From: an uncultured Veillonella sp.
GTDB lineage: Bacteria; Bacillota; Negativicutes; Veillonellales; Veillonellaceae
NCBI GenBank assembly: GCA_900550175.1
Contig: URQX01000072.1
Coordinates: 1 to 8,232 of the forward strand
Length of the DNA: 8,232 nt
Direction of reading: 5' to 3'
Positions within the stretch are counted from its first letter, which is position 1; each line of letters opens with the position of its first letter. Shown here in pieces: positions 1-5,012 of this stretch. The notes under the pieces are model-generated. The model saw only the letters and a program-made list of their open reading frames with translations, made no database searches and was not told the origin of the DNA. A program made the translations under genes and the position numbers.

Positions 1-375
1 GGCTATTTACCGATGCGTAATGATGAACGTATGAATACTCTATTACGTGAAAATTCCAATCCTATCTTTGGTGAAGCCAATGTATACCAAGGTCCACATA
101 TTACAGCTAGTACAGACATGGGGGACGTATCTCACTTGATGCCAGTTATCCATCCATGGGTTGGTTGCATCAGTGGTGTACTACACAGCGCAGAATACGA
201 AATCTCTGTACCTGATGTAGCATACATTAAAACAGCACAAGCCTTGGCTATGACCATCGTAGATTTACTATACGATGACGCAGCAGGTGCAAAAGACGTA
301 CTAGACAACTTTACACCAGCATTAGATAAACAAAGCTATATTGAACTCTTAGATCGCATTGCTAAGGGTGAATAA
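1..375 (+). CDS. M20-family metal-dependent amidohydrolase, C-terminal part (AbgB/PM20D2-like)
   Basis: This is the 3' end of a gene that starts before the window; the frame is open from base 1 (Gly-Tyr-Leu-Pro-Met...) and ends at TAA 373-375, so the ATG at 13 is internal. The visible 124 residues match the C-terminal catalytic part of the M20 peptidase group that includes p-aminobenzoyl-glutamate hydrolase subunit B and PM20D2. The features seen are an STDMGDVSHLMP motif (109-144) followed by IHPWVG, then a His in LHSAEYE (His codon 184-186) that fits the last metal ligand of M20 enzymes, and a conserved C-terminal helix beginning TAQALAMTIVDLLY. Family members hydrolyse amide bonds of N-acyl amino acids or dipeptides in the cytoplasm using two metal ions. 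The substrate cannot be told from this fragment. It is followed directly by a strong hairpin, so it appears to end its transcription unit and is unlikely to be co-transcribed with the small genes downstream. Confidence 0.85.
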   Translation, partial: GYLPMRNDERMNTLLRENSNPIFGEANVYQGPHITASTDMGDVSHLMPVIHPWVGCISGVLHSAEYEISVPDVAYIKTAQALAMTIVDLLYDDAAGAKDVLDNFTPALDKQSYIELLDRIAKGE

Positions 376-378
376 AAT

Positions 379-423
379 AAACCACCTATTGAAGATACAT
401 TGATTATCTTTGGTAGGTGGTTT
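379..423 (+). terminator. Long hairpin after the amidohydrolase gene
   Basis: The two 19-nt arms 379-397 and 405-423 pair along their whole length, with a few G-T wobbles, around a 7-nt loop (398-404). The outer part is AAACCACCTA against TAGGTGGTTT. The run of T after the stem is short (TTT, then ACAATTTATTT), so it is a weaker than textbook intrinsic terminator. It lies 3 nt after the stop codon. The opposite strand is also T-rich after the stem, so it could act in both directions. Confidence 0.75.
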
Positions 424-470
424 ACAATTTATTTATATAACTATAATAATTTGTTTAAGTCTATTCCTTA

Positions 471-494
471 TATACTAACGTATATATTAGTATA
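471..494 (+). repeat. Inverted repeat just upstream of the first small gene
   Basis: TATACTAA (471-478) and TTAGTATA (487-494) are perfect 8-bp inverted arms around an 8-nt spacer. They are followed by five T (495-499) and then the GAGGAG ribosome binding site (501-506) of the next gene. As RNA this would be a weak AT-rich hairpin with a U tail. As DNA it would be a candidate operator. The surrounding sequence is so AT-rich that chance pairing is a real possibility. Confidence 0.4.
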
Positions 495-509
495 TTTTTA
501 GAGGAGATT

Positions 510-863
510 ATGAAAGAGAATCTTGCTTTAGTACTTGCTACTTTATATCTAATCTATAGATTTAAGACATATAGAAAAACTAATAAAATAATAGAAGACA
601 GAATAGAAAATGTTCACAAGCCATACTTTAAACGTGTACGAGATGTTTTAGGGTGTTCTGAAGAAGAGGCAGAGAAAGTCGGATTAGCTTTAGATAAATA
701 TTTTGTACCCTTAGAAAGTAAATTCTATAAAATTGATGATAGTACTTACTCATTTGTTGATGCAGGCGGCTTTAAAGGAACATTTTCAATAGATCAAAAC
801 TATAATTTATTGACATTAATTTATAACGATGTTGATTTATTAGCTTTACATCAGAAGAATTAA
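510..863 (+). CDS. Small single-pass membrane-anchored protein, unknown function
   Basis: I do not recognise this 117-residue protein. Residues about 4-17 are hydrophobic (LALVLATLYLIYRF) and are followed by a basic stretch (KTYRKTNK), which suggests an N-terminal membrane anchor with the rest in the cytoplasm. The remainder is soluble: a charged helical part with CSEEEAEKVGLALDKYF near residues 50-66, then a likely beta-rich C-terminal part (YKIDDSTYSFVDAGGFKGTFSID). There is no known catalytic motif. The start is set by GAGGAG at 501-506, only 3 nt before the ATG, a short spacing. The next gene follows after 9 nt and its ribosome binding site overlaps this stop codon, so the two are probably translated together and may act as a pair. 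It opens a run of AT-rich small genes. Protein existence is supported by the ribosome binding site and the tight coupling. Confidence 0.7.
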   Translation: MKENLALVLATLYLIYRFKTYRKTNKIIEDRIENVHKPYFKRVRDVLGCSEEEAEKVGLALDKYFVPLESKFYKIDDSTYSFVDAGGFKGTFSIDQNYNLLTLIYNDVDLLALHQKN

Positions 864-872
864 GGAGTTTTT

Positions 873-1331
873 ATGCCCATTAAAAAGCTCATAAAGATAA
901 TTTGTACAGTAGTTTTATCGTTACTAGTAATTATTCTACTTTTTATTGGAATTAGAATATACGAATATCAAATATTTATAAACTCTCTTGTAGATTATGG
1001 GAAACAAATAGGGCTCAATAAAAATATGACTGGTTTTGCTACAGATTTCCCCTATATATATTCTAATGGTGATTTCGGTATAGTTGTTGTTAACGTATTA
1101 CCCTATGGAACAGTACGAATTATTCCAAATCATAAAGGCTTTAGTAAAACATTTGAATCTCCAGAAGATAGTAATTTAGAGTATTTGCAAAAAGCATATG
1201 GGGATGAACTTATAATTTTAGAGAGTATTGATCAATTTTCAGAAGATGAAAGAAAGATTATATCTGAGATAACTAAGAAGGACTCCAAACCAAGATATGA
1301 TCGTGATACATGGGTTACTAGATCATACTAA
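873..1331 (+). CDS. Single-pass membrane protein with soluble C-terminal domain, unknown function
   Basis: This is an unrecognised 152-residue protein. After a basic start (MPIKKLIK), residues about 9-27 form one strong transmembrane segment (IICTVVLSLLVIILLFIGI). The Lys-rich N-terminus suggests that the long C-terminal part, about 120 residues, lies outside the cytoplasmic membrane. That part has an apparent beta region (GDFGIVVVNVLPYGTVRIIP, about residues 67-86) and a charged helical tail with SEDERKIISEITKKD. No cleavable signal site or lipobox is evident; Cys11 is inside the hydrophobic core without a lipobox context. The start has AAGGAG at 862-867 with 5-nt spacing, overlapping the previous gene's stop codon. 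Together with the preceding gene it forms a compact two-gene unit within the small-membrane-protein array. The function is unknown. Confidence 0.7.
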   Translation: MPIKKLIKIICTVVLSLLVIILLFIGIRIYEYQIFINSLVDYGKQIGLNKNMTGFATDFPYIYSNGDFGIVVVNVLPYGTVRIIPNHKGFSKTFESPEDSNLEYLQKAYGDELIILESIDQFSEDERKIISEITKKDSKPRYDRDTWVTRSY

Positions 1332-1378
1332 TCTAAGGAACGTAAACCTTATAAATAAGTGAAATTGGATAATAGTAT

Positions 1379-1831
1379 ATGAAAATTAGAATAGTTAAGT
1401 TATTAAATTTAATAAGGTTTAGAATAATTGGAACAATTTTTTTAGCAATTACTATAACAGGTAATGCCATTGAGGCGACTGCACCGAATGTAGACTATAG
1501 GTTTATTATCCCTATATTAGTTATGGGTGGAGTGCTATTAATACCATTAATTCGTGGCCGTCGTATTGTTGGACGGATATATAGAAGAGGGATAAATCAG
1601 TATAATTCGAGATTAATTGTATGTATATTATTTATTTTAGGATTTCACAATAAATTAGTTGGTATACCTATAGCGAAAAAGAGTATTTATGGTTGGTTAT
1701 TTTTGGGATTTTGGGTTATAAGTTCTATTATTACTTTTATATGGATGTATTCAAATAATGTTCCTATATGGATATTATCCATTTCTATAATCCTAGCTAT
1801 TTATAAAATTTTCAAGGCTTTATATAGCTAG
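1379..1831 (+). CDS. Multi-pass membrane protein, unknown function
   Basis: This is an unrecognised 150-residue protein with roughly four or five hydrophobic segments: about 16-33, 42-58, 79-93, 103-123 and 128-144. A strongly basic loop after the second segment (RGRRIVGRIYRRG, about 59-71) is expected to be cytoplasmic. An in-frame TAG at 1373-1375 limits the start to the ATG at 1379 or a later codon. No good ribosome binding site precedes it, which is unusual next to its neighbours. Translation may therefore depend on the upstream genes, or the gene may be poorly expressed or decaying. It lies 47 nt after the previous gene. There is no transporter or enzyme signature. Confidence 0.6.
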   Translation: MKIRIVKLLNLIRFRIIGTIFLAITITGNAIEATAPNVDYRFIIPILVMGGVLLIPLIRGRRIVGRIYRRGINQYNSRLIVCILFILGFHNKLVGIPIAKKSIYGWLFLGFWVISSIITFIWMYSNNVPIWILSISIILAIYKIFKALYS

Positions 1832-1941
1832 GAGTTTATCGGTTTTATTTTAATCGATGCTTTTGCATTTTAATATGATTAATTAGAACTATAAGTTTTG
1901 TATAAAGTTACTTTAAGTTAGTTAGGAGATAAGTCTGCTAT

Positions 1942-2325
1942 ATGATAAATAAGTTTGATTATACTTTTGGGATAGTATTATTTATTTTGTTTTGGGATCT
2001 TCGTGCGTATTATAAAAATGTATTACAACAGAATTTAACCCGTAAGCAGCAAGAATGGGTAAATAATATGCGATACCCACAATTATATAAATTTACAAAT
2101 TTATTAAGTATAGTAGCTGGAATTGTTTTTATAATATTCTATTTGTTCTTTAATTCTGGATATGCTTATTTCTATCCATTAGGTGCAGTACTAGTAATTC
2201 ATTTCTTCAAAGATTTTATTCGAAATATACAGAATAAGGAATCTAGTACATATAAAGATGGTCGTAATGAAAACTATATATACATAATTGGAATTATGTT
2301 TATTTTATGGATTATATTGCATTAG
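1942..2325 (+). CDS. Small four-helix membrane protein, unknown function
   Basis: This is an unrecognised 127-residue protein. Hydrophobic segments lie at about 7-19, 53-70, 74-92 and 112-127, and the last one runs to the C-terminus. The first and second segments are separated by a polar stretch (LTRKQQEWVNNMRYPQ) and the third and fourth by a charged one (RNIQNKESSTYKDGRNEN). AGGAG at 1924-1928 precedes the ATG by 13 nt, a long but usable spacing. The gene is preceded by 110 nt without a gene, in which I see no convincing promoter. Its size and topology resemble the next three genes more than the first two in the array. No function can be assigned. Confidence 0.65.
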   Translation: MINKFDYTFGIVLFILFWDLRAYYKNVLQQNLTRKQQEWVNNMRYPQLYKFTNLLSIVAGIVFIIFYLFFNSGYAYFYPLGAVLVIHFFKDFIRNIQNKESSTYKDGRNENYIYIIGIMFILWIILH

Positions 2326-2326
2326 C

Positions 2327-2342
2327 TTAATAATGTTATTAA
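2327..2342 (+). repeat. 16-nt AT-only palindrome between two small membrane genes
   Basis: TTAATAA (2327-2333) and TTATTAA (2336-2342) are perfect inverted arms around TG. The 2-nt centre makes it unlikely to be an RNA hairpin; it could be a DNA binding site. In sequence this AT-rich such a palindrome may be chance. Confidence 0.25.
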
Positions 2343-2385
2343 AATACATTTTTATAGCCGGGATATTTCCTCAGGGAGTAAACGT

Positions 2386-2736
2386 TTGGAAAAACAAATA
2401 GCAAATATATTTTTACTTTTAGGTTTTAATTATTATATGATTAAATCTTGGGGTACACGGAAGGTTACAATTTTAACACTAATTGGCAACTATTTCTTAA
2501 TCAGTATTTTAATAGAATCGTATTTTGGTTTACCTAAATTCATTGAGGACTTTAATGCACTATTTATGTTTGGAATAGGTATGGTAGGTACTTATATCTT
2601 ATGGCGTAAAAATAAAGCTGGAACACTAACGGAGTATGAAAAAAGAGGATGGATTCTGACTCGTACTTTCTTAGCATTATTTGTCTTAGCTGTATTAGTA
2701 GGTGTATTAGTTTTTTTGTTTATAAAGTATTTTTAA
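2386..2736 (+). CDS. Small four-helix membrane protein with TTG start, unknown function
   Basis: This is an unrecognised 116-residue protein. The start is a TTG at 2386, preceded by GGGAG within 2374-2378 at a normal distance. Hydrophobic segments lie at about 5-19, 28-44, 57-72 and 92-115. The third and fourth are joined by a polar loop (RKNKAGTLTEYEKRGW). The last segment is a long unbroken hydrophobic helix (FLALFVLAVLVGVLVFLFI) ending in KYF. The gene lies 60 nt after the previous one. The rare start codon would lower translation relative to neighbours. It contains no known domain or catalytic motif. It belongs by size, composition and topology with the other small multi-pass proteins around it. 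Confidence 0.65.
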   Translation: MEKQIANIFLLLGFNYYMIKSWGTRKVTILTLIGNYFLISILIESYFGLPKFIEDFNALFMFGIGMVGTYILWRKNKAGTLTEYEKRGWILTRTFLALFVLAVLVGVLVFLFIKYF

Positions 2737-2962
2737 GTAATATATTTAAAGTGTATAGGTGTATTGTCTTATAAATATAAATTACATAATTTTGCTCTAG
2801 CGTTTAAAGCTATATTTTACTCTTAGACTAAATTTTTTAGGGGAGATTAAACTTATGCTTAGAAACAGATTAGGATGACAACTTATAATACTTATGGATA
2901 ATAAATTTTAATGTTAAGAAGGCTGAAAACGAATAATCTTAAATATAATTGGAGAATGCATT
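2737..2962 (+). other. 226-nt gap with a ribosome binding site and a seven-codon frame (possible gene relic)
   Basis: This is the longest gap inside the array. It contains a good AGGGGAG (2839-2845 region) followed at 2855 by ATG and only six further codons (Leu-Arg-Asn-Arg-Leu-Gly) before TGA at 2876-2878. Reading on in that frame gives another stop within eleven codons. A short inverted repeat, TAGC/GCTA around GTTTAAA near 2788-2802 and followed by TATTTT, might be a weak terminator. No longer protein is visible on either strand. The arrangement suggests a decayed small gene or a tiny leader peptide; the sequence does not decide which. Confidence 0.35.
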
Positions 2963-3322
2963 ATGTTCGAGATATTAACAATTTTAAGTTTGATATATTT
3001 GTTATATCGTATTAGATTCTTTTATAAAGAGGGGAATTATAATCAGGTAAAAGGTTTTGTTTCTATATTAATTTTCATAATAACAGTTTTGGCTTTGAAA
3101 CAATTATATGATTATAAATTTATTACTTTTGAAAAATATTATATTATTTCGATTATAATCGGATTAAATTTTTATTTATTACTAATGGGTAGTATTGTAT
3201 ATAAATATAGAAGTGCGGATGATCAAAAAGATAAAAAGCGTTTAGTTAAGGCTTTTTTGTTAGGCTGTCTGCCAATTCTAATTTGGGGATTAATCTTCTT
3301 TCTTATTTTTTTATATAGATAG
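2963..3322 (+). CDS. Small four-helix membrane protein, unknown function
   Basis: This is an unrecognised 119-residue protein. Hydrophobic segments lie at about 2-20, 30-46, 58-79 and 97-118. Basic or charged connectors follow the first segment (RIRFFYKEGNYNQVK) and the third (YKYRSADDQKDKKRLVK), placing both loops, and probably both termini, on the cytoplasmic side. The start is supported by GGAGA at 2951-2955 with a 7-nt spacing to the ATG; another ATG at 2956 is in a different frame. Base composition is extremely AT-rich: bases 3061-3120 contain 10 G or C in 60 by hand count. The topology matches the following gene closely, suggesting distant paralogy, although I see no clear residue-level identity. 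Confidence 0.65.
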   Translation: MFEILTILSLIYLLYRIRFFYKEGNYNQVKGFVSILIFIITVLALKQLYDYKFITFEKYYIISIIIGLNFYLLLMGSIVYKYRSADDQKDKKRLVKAFLLGCLPILIWGLIFFLIFLYR

Positions 3323-3395
3323 TAGATTTAGTATATAAGTCTTGTAAAGAACATTCCTGAAGATGAATAAGTAAAAATGAGGTGTAATAGAATCA

Positions 3396-3725
3396 ATGAA
3401 ATTAATATATTATTTTGCTACTATATCTTTGTTTTTAGCATTTGCCTATAGTGTAATTCAATATATCCGAAGATCTAATAAGGACATAAATGAAAAGTAT
3501 AGACTAATTAGTTTAGGAATATTTTTAGTTGTATTTTTTGTGGATTTTAAGTTCTTTGATGCTATAAATAAACAATTTAAATATCTAGTTGAGTTTTTAC
3601 TATTATCATTTAGTACTTACTTGTTTTCGCTAATATTTAAAAGTGGTAACAATAAATGGATTTATTATTTATTTTCTTTATTTACTGTATTACTATTTTT
3701 AATGGCAATCTTATTCTATATATAA
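3396..3725 (+). CDS. Small four-helix membrane protein, unknown function
   Basis: This is an unrecognised 109-residue protein, the shortest in the array. Hydrophobic segments lie at about 4-23, 37-55, 62-82 and 89-108, and nearly the whole protein is membrane-embedded. The loop after segment one is basic and polar (RRSNKDINEKYR), as in the preceding gene, and the one after segment three is short (KSGNNK). GAGGTG at 3379-3384 lies 11 nt before the ATG. It is the last gene of the array. The next 111 nt contain no clear terminator, and then the glyQS promoter begins. No function can be assigned. Confidence 0.6.
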   Translation: MKLIYYFATISLFLAFAYSVIQYIRRSNKDINEKYRLISLGIFLVVFFVDFKFFDAINKQFKYLVEFLLLSFSTYLFSLIFKSGNNKWIYYLFSLFTVLLFLMAILFYI

Positions 3726-3836
3726 TTTCATATTAATTAAAGTGAAGTTATATATTTAACTAGATAGATATTGGCATTAGTTTATTTATTAACATATTTT
3801 TGGGGAAAAGTGCGTTTACGTGTTATTAATAATAGT

Positions 3837-3866
3837 TTGACATTCATCCCTCTGTATTGCTACAAT
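3837..3866 (+). promoter_or_regulatory. Promoter of the glyQS operon
   Basis: A consensus -35 TTGACA (3837-3842) is separated by 18 nt from TACAAT (3861-3866), predicting a transcript start near 3873, just ahead of the T-box leader. A nearby TATAAT at 3873-3878 is 30 nt from TTGACA and has no other good -35, so it is less likely to be the -10. Confidence 0.75.
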
Positions 3867-3872
3867 ATTGTG

Positions 3873-4083
3873 TATAATATATGCGATGAAGCAGAGTAGT
3901 AAACCTCTCTAGCGAGTGAGGATGGTGTAAGCTCACATTTGGTTGAAGGCGCTGTAGAGCATTGGCAGGAACGCAGGTATCTGTTAGTAAAGGCCAACAT
4001 AGAAAAAAGAGGGCGCAAGCCAAATAGGGTGGAACCGCGGGTATACTCGTCCCTGTAACGTTTTTCGTTACAGGGACTTTTTT
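3873..4083 (+). ncRNA. Glycine T-box riboswitch (tRNA-Gly-sensing leader)
   Basis: This leader senses uncharged tRNA-Gly and controls read-through into glyQS. Stem I is recognisable: AGCGA at 3911-3915, a GTGAG/CTCAC helix (3916-3920 with 3932-3936) and the GGTGTAAGCT motif (3924-3933), which are the T-loop elements that dock on the tRNA elbow. The likely specifier is GGC at 3948-3950, a glycine codon read by the GCC anticodon, in the context GAAGGCG. The T-box core TAGGGTGGAACCGCGG (4025-4040) holds the UGGA bulge (4030-4033), which would pair with the UCCA end of tRNA-Gly; the A matches the U discriminator usual in bacterial tRNA-Gly. AGGG (4026-4029) can pair with CCCT (4051-4054) to form the antiterminator, which excludes the terminator helix. 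Its position directly before glyQ agrees with the glycine specificity. The exact 5' end is inferred from the promoter. Confidence 0.93.
4049..4083 (+). terminator. Regulated intrinsic terminator of the T-box
   Basis: GTCCCTGTAACG (4049-4060) pairs perfectly with CGTTACAGGGAC (4066-4077) around a TTTTT loop, followed by six T (4078-4083). The 5' arm includes the CCCT needed by the antiterminator, so the two structures are mutually exclusive. This is the off state when tRNA-Gly is charged. Confidence 0.93.
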
Positions 4084-4125
4084 GTTTGTAACGAAATGGT
4101 TGATTTTATGTCGGTTGTGTAAAGT

Positions 4126-4130
4126 GGAGG
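4126..4130 (+). promoter_or_regulatory. Ribosome binding site that fixes the glyQ start
   Basis: GGAGG lies 5 nt before the ATG at 4136. The reading frame is open back to a TTG at 4082, but that codon is inside the terminator T-run and would add 18 residues not expected of GlyQ, so 4136 is the start. Confidence 0.85.
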
Positions 4131-4135
4131 CAGCA

Positions 4136-5011
4136 ATGACATTTCAAGAGATTATTTTAAATCTACAAAAATTCTGGAGCGATCAAGGTTGTATCGTTCA
4201 AAATCCATATGACATTGAAAAAGGCGCAGGCACAATGAATCCTGCTACATTCTTACATGCTATTGGTCCTGAACCATGGGCTGTATGTTATGTAGAACCT
4301 TCTCGTCGTCCAGCAGACGGTCGTTATGGTGATAACCCTAACCGTTTGTTCCAACATCATCAATTCCAAGTTATCGTGAAACCATCTCCAGATAATATCC
4401 AAGAATTGTACTTACAATCCTTAGCAACTCTTGGTATTCATGCGGAAGATCACGATATTCGTTTCGTAGAGGATAACTGGGAATCTCCAACATTGGGCGC
4501 TTGGGGCCTTGGTTGGGAAGTATGGCTCGACGGTATGGAAGTAACTCAGTTCACATATTTCCAACAAGTTGGTTCCATCGACTGTAAACCAGTTTCCGTA
4601 GAAATTACATACGGTTTAGAACGTTTGGCTATGTACATTCAAGGCGTAGAAAACGTATATGACCTTAAATGGAATGAAAATGTTACATACGGTGACGTTT
4701 GGCATGCTAACGAAGTGGAACAATCCGTATATAACTTTGAATTAGCAGATACAGATATGCTCTTCAAATTATTTGATATGTACGAAGCAGAAGCAAAACG
4801 CGTATGCGAAGCGGGCTATGTATTACCAGCTTACGACTATGTATTGAAATGTTCCCACACATTCAACTTGCTTGATTCCCGTGGCGCTATTTCCATCAGC
4901 GAACGTACTGCTTTCATCGGCCGCGTACGTGCATTAGCTCGTATTTGTGCACAACAATACCTCGCTAAACGCGAAGAATTAGGTTTCCCACTTTTGAAAG
5001 GAGATAAATAA
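4136..5011 (+). CDS. glyQ: Glycine--tRNA ligase alpha subunit
   Basis: GlyQ is the catalytic subunit of the bacterial alpha2-beta2 glycyl-tRNA synthetase. It activates glycine with ATP and, with GlyS, charges tRNA-Gly in the cytoplasm. The protein is 291 residues, normal for the family. It begins MTFQEIILNLQKFWSDQGC. It shows the typical GAGTMNPATFLHAIGPEPW segment (about 30-48), the class II motif 2 region with VEPSRRP (53-59) and NPNRLFQHHQFQV (67-79), and the motif 3 helix GLERLAMYIQG (160-170) carrying the ATP-contacting Arg163. All expected key residues appear intact. It is the first gene after the glycine T-box, so expression should rise when tRNA-Gly is uncharged. It is followed after one nucleotide by glyS. 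The base composition (23 G or C of 60 at 4321-4380 by hand count) is much higher than in the small-gene array upstream. Confidence 0.98.
   Translation: MTFQEIILNLQKFWSDQGCIVQNPYDIEKGAGTMNPATFLHAIGPEPWAVCYVEPSRRPADGRYGDNPNRLFQHHQFQVIVKPSPDNIQELYLQSLATLGIHAEDHDIRFVEDNWESPTLGAWGLGWEVWLDGMEVTQFTYFQQVGSIDCKPVSVEITYGLERLAMYIQGVENVYDLKWNENVTYGDVWHANEVEQSVYNFELADTDMLFKLFDMYEAEAKRVCEAGYVLPAYDYVLKCSHTFNLLDSRGAISISERTAFIGRVRALARICAQQYLAKREELGFPLLKGDK
4997..5005 (+). promoter_or_regulatory. glyS ribosome binding site inside the end of glyQ
   Basis: AAAGGAGAT, a long anti-Shine-Dalgarno match, is embedded in the last codons of glyQ and lies 7 nt before the glyS ATG. This supports coupled translation of the two synthetase subunits in similar amounts. 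Confidence 0.85.
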
Positions 5012-5012
5012 G

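Noticed and set aside
1832..1941. Possible terminator (ATGC TTTT GCAT then TTT, near 1857-1871) and promoter-like AT-rich hexamers
   Set aside because: The stem is only 4 bp and the hexamers have no correctly spaced partner; such matches are expected by chance in this composition.
2911..3015. 34-codon frame starting at ATG 2911
   Set aside because: It has no ribosome binding site, overlaps the start of the 2963 gene in another frame, and gives no recognisable protein.
3873..3878. TATAAT as the -10 of the glyQS promoter
   Set aside because: It is 30 nt from TTGACA with no other good -35; TACAAT at 3861 has 18-nt spacing.
4082..4135. N-terminal extension of glyQ from a TTG at 4082
   Set aside because: The codon is inside the T-box terminator T-run, has no ribosome binding site, and the ATG at 4136 with GGAGG gives the normal GlyQ N-terminus.
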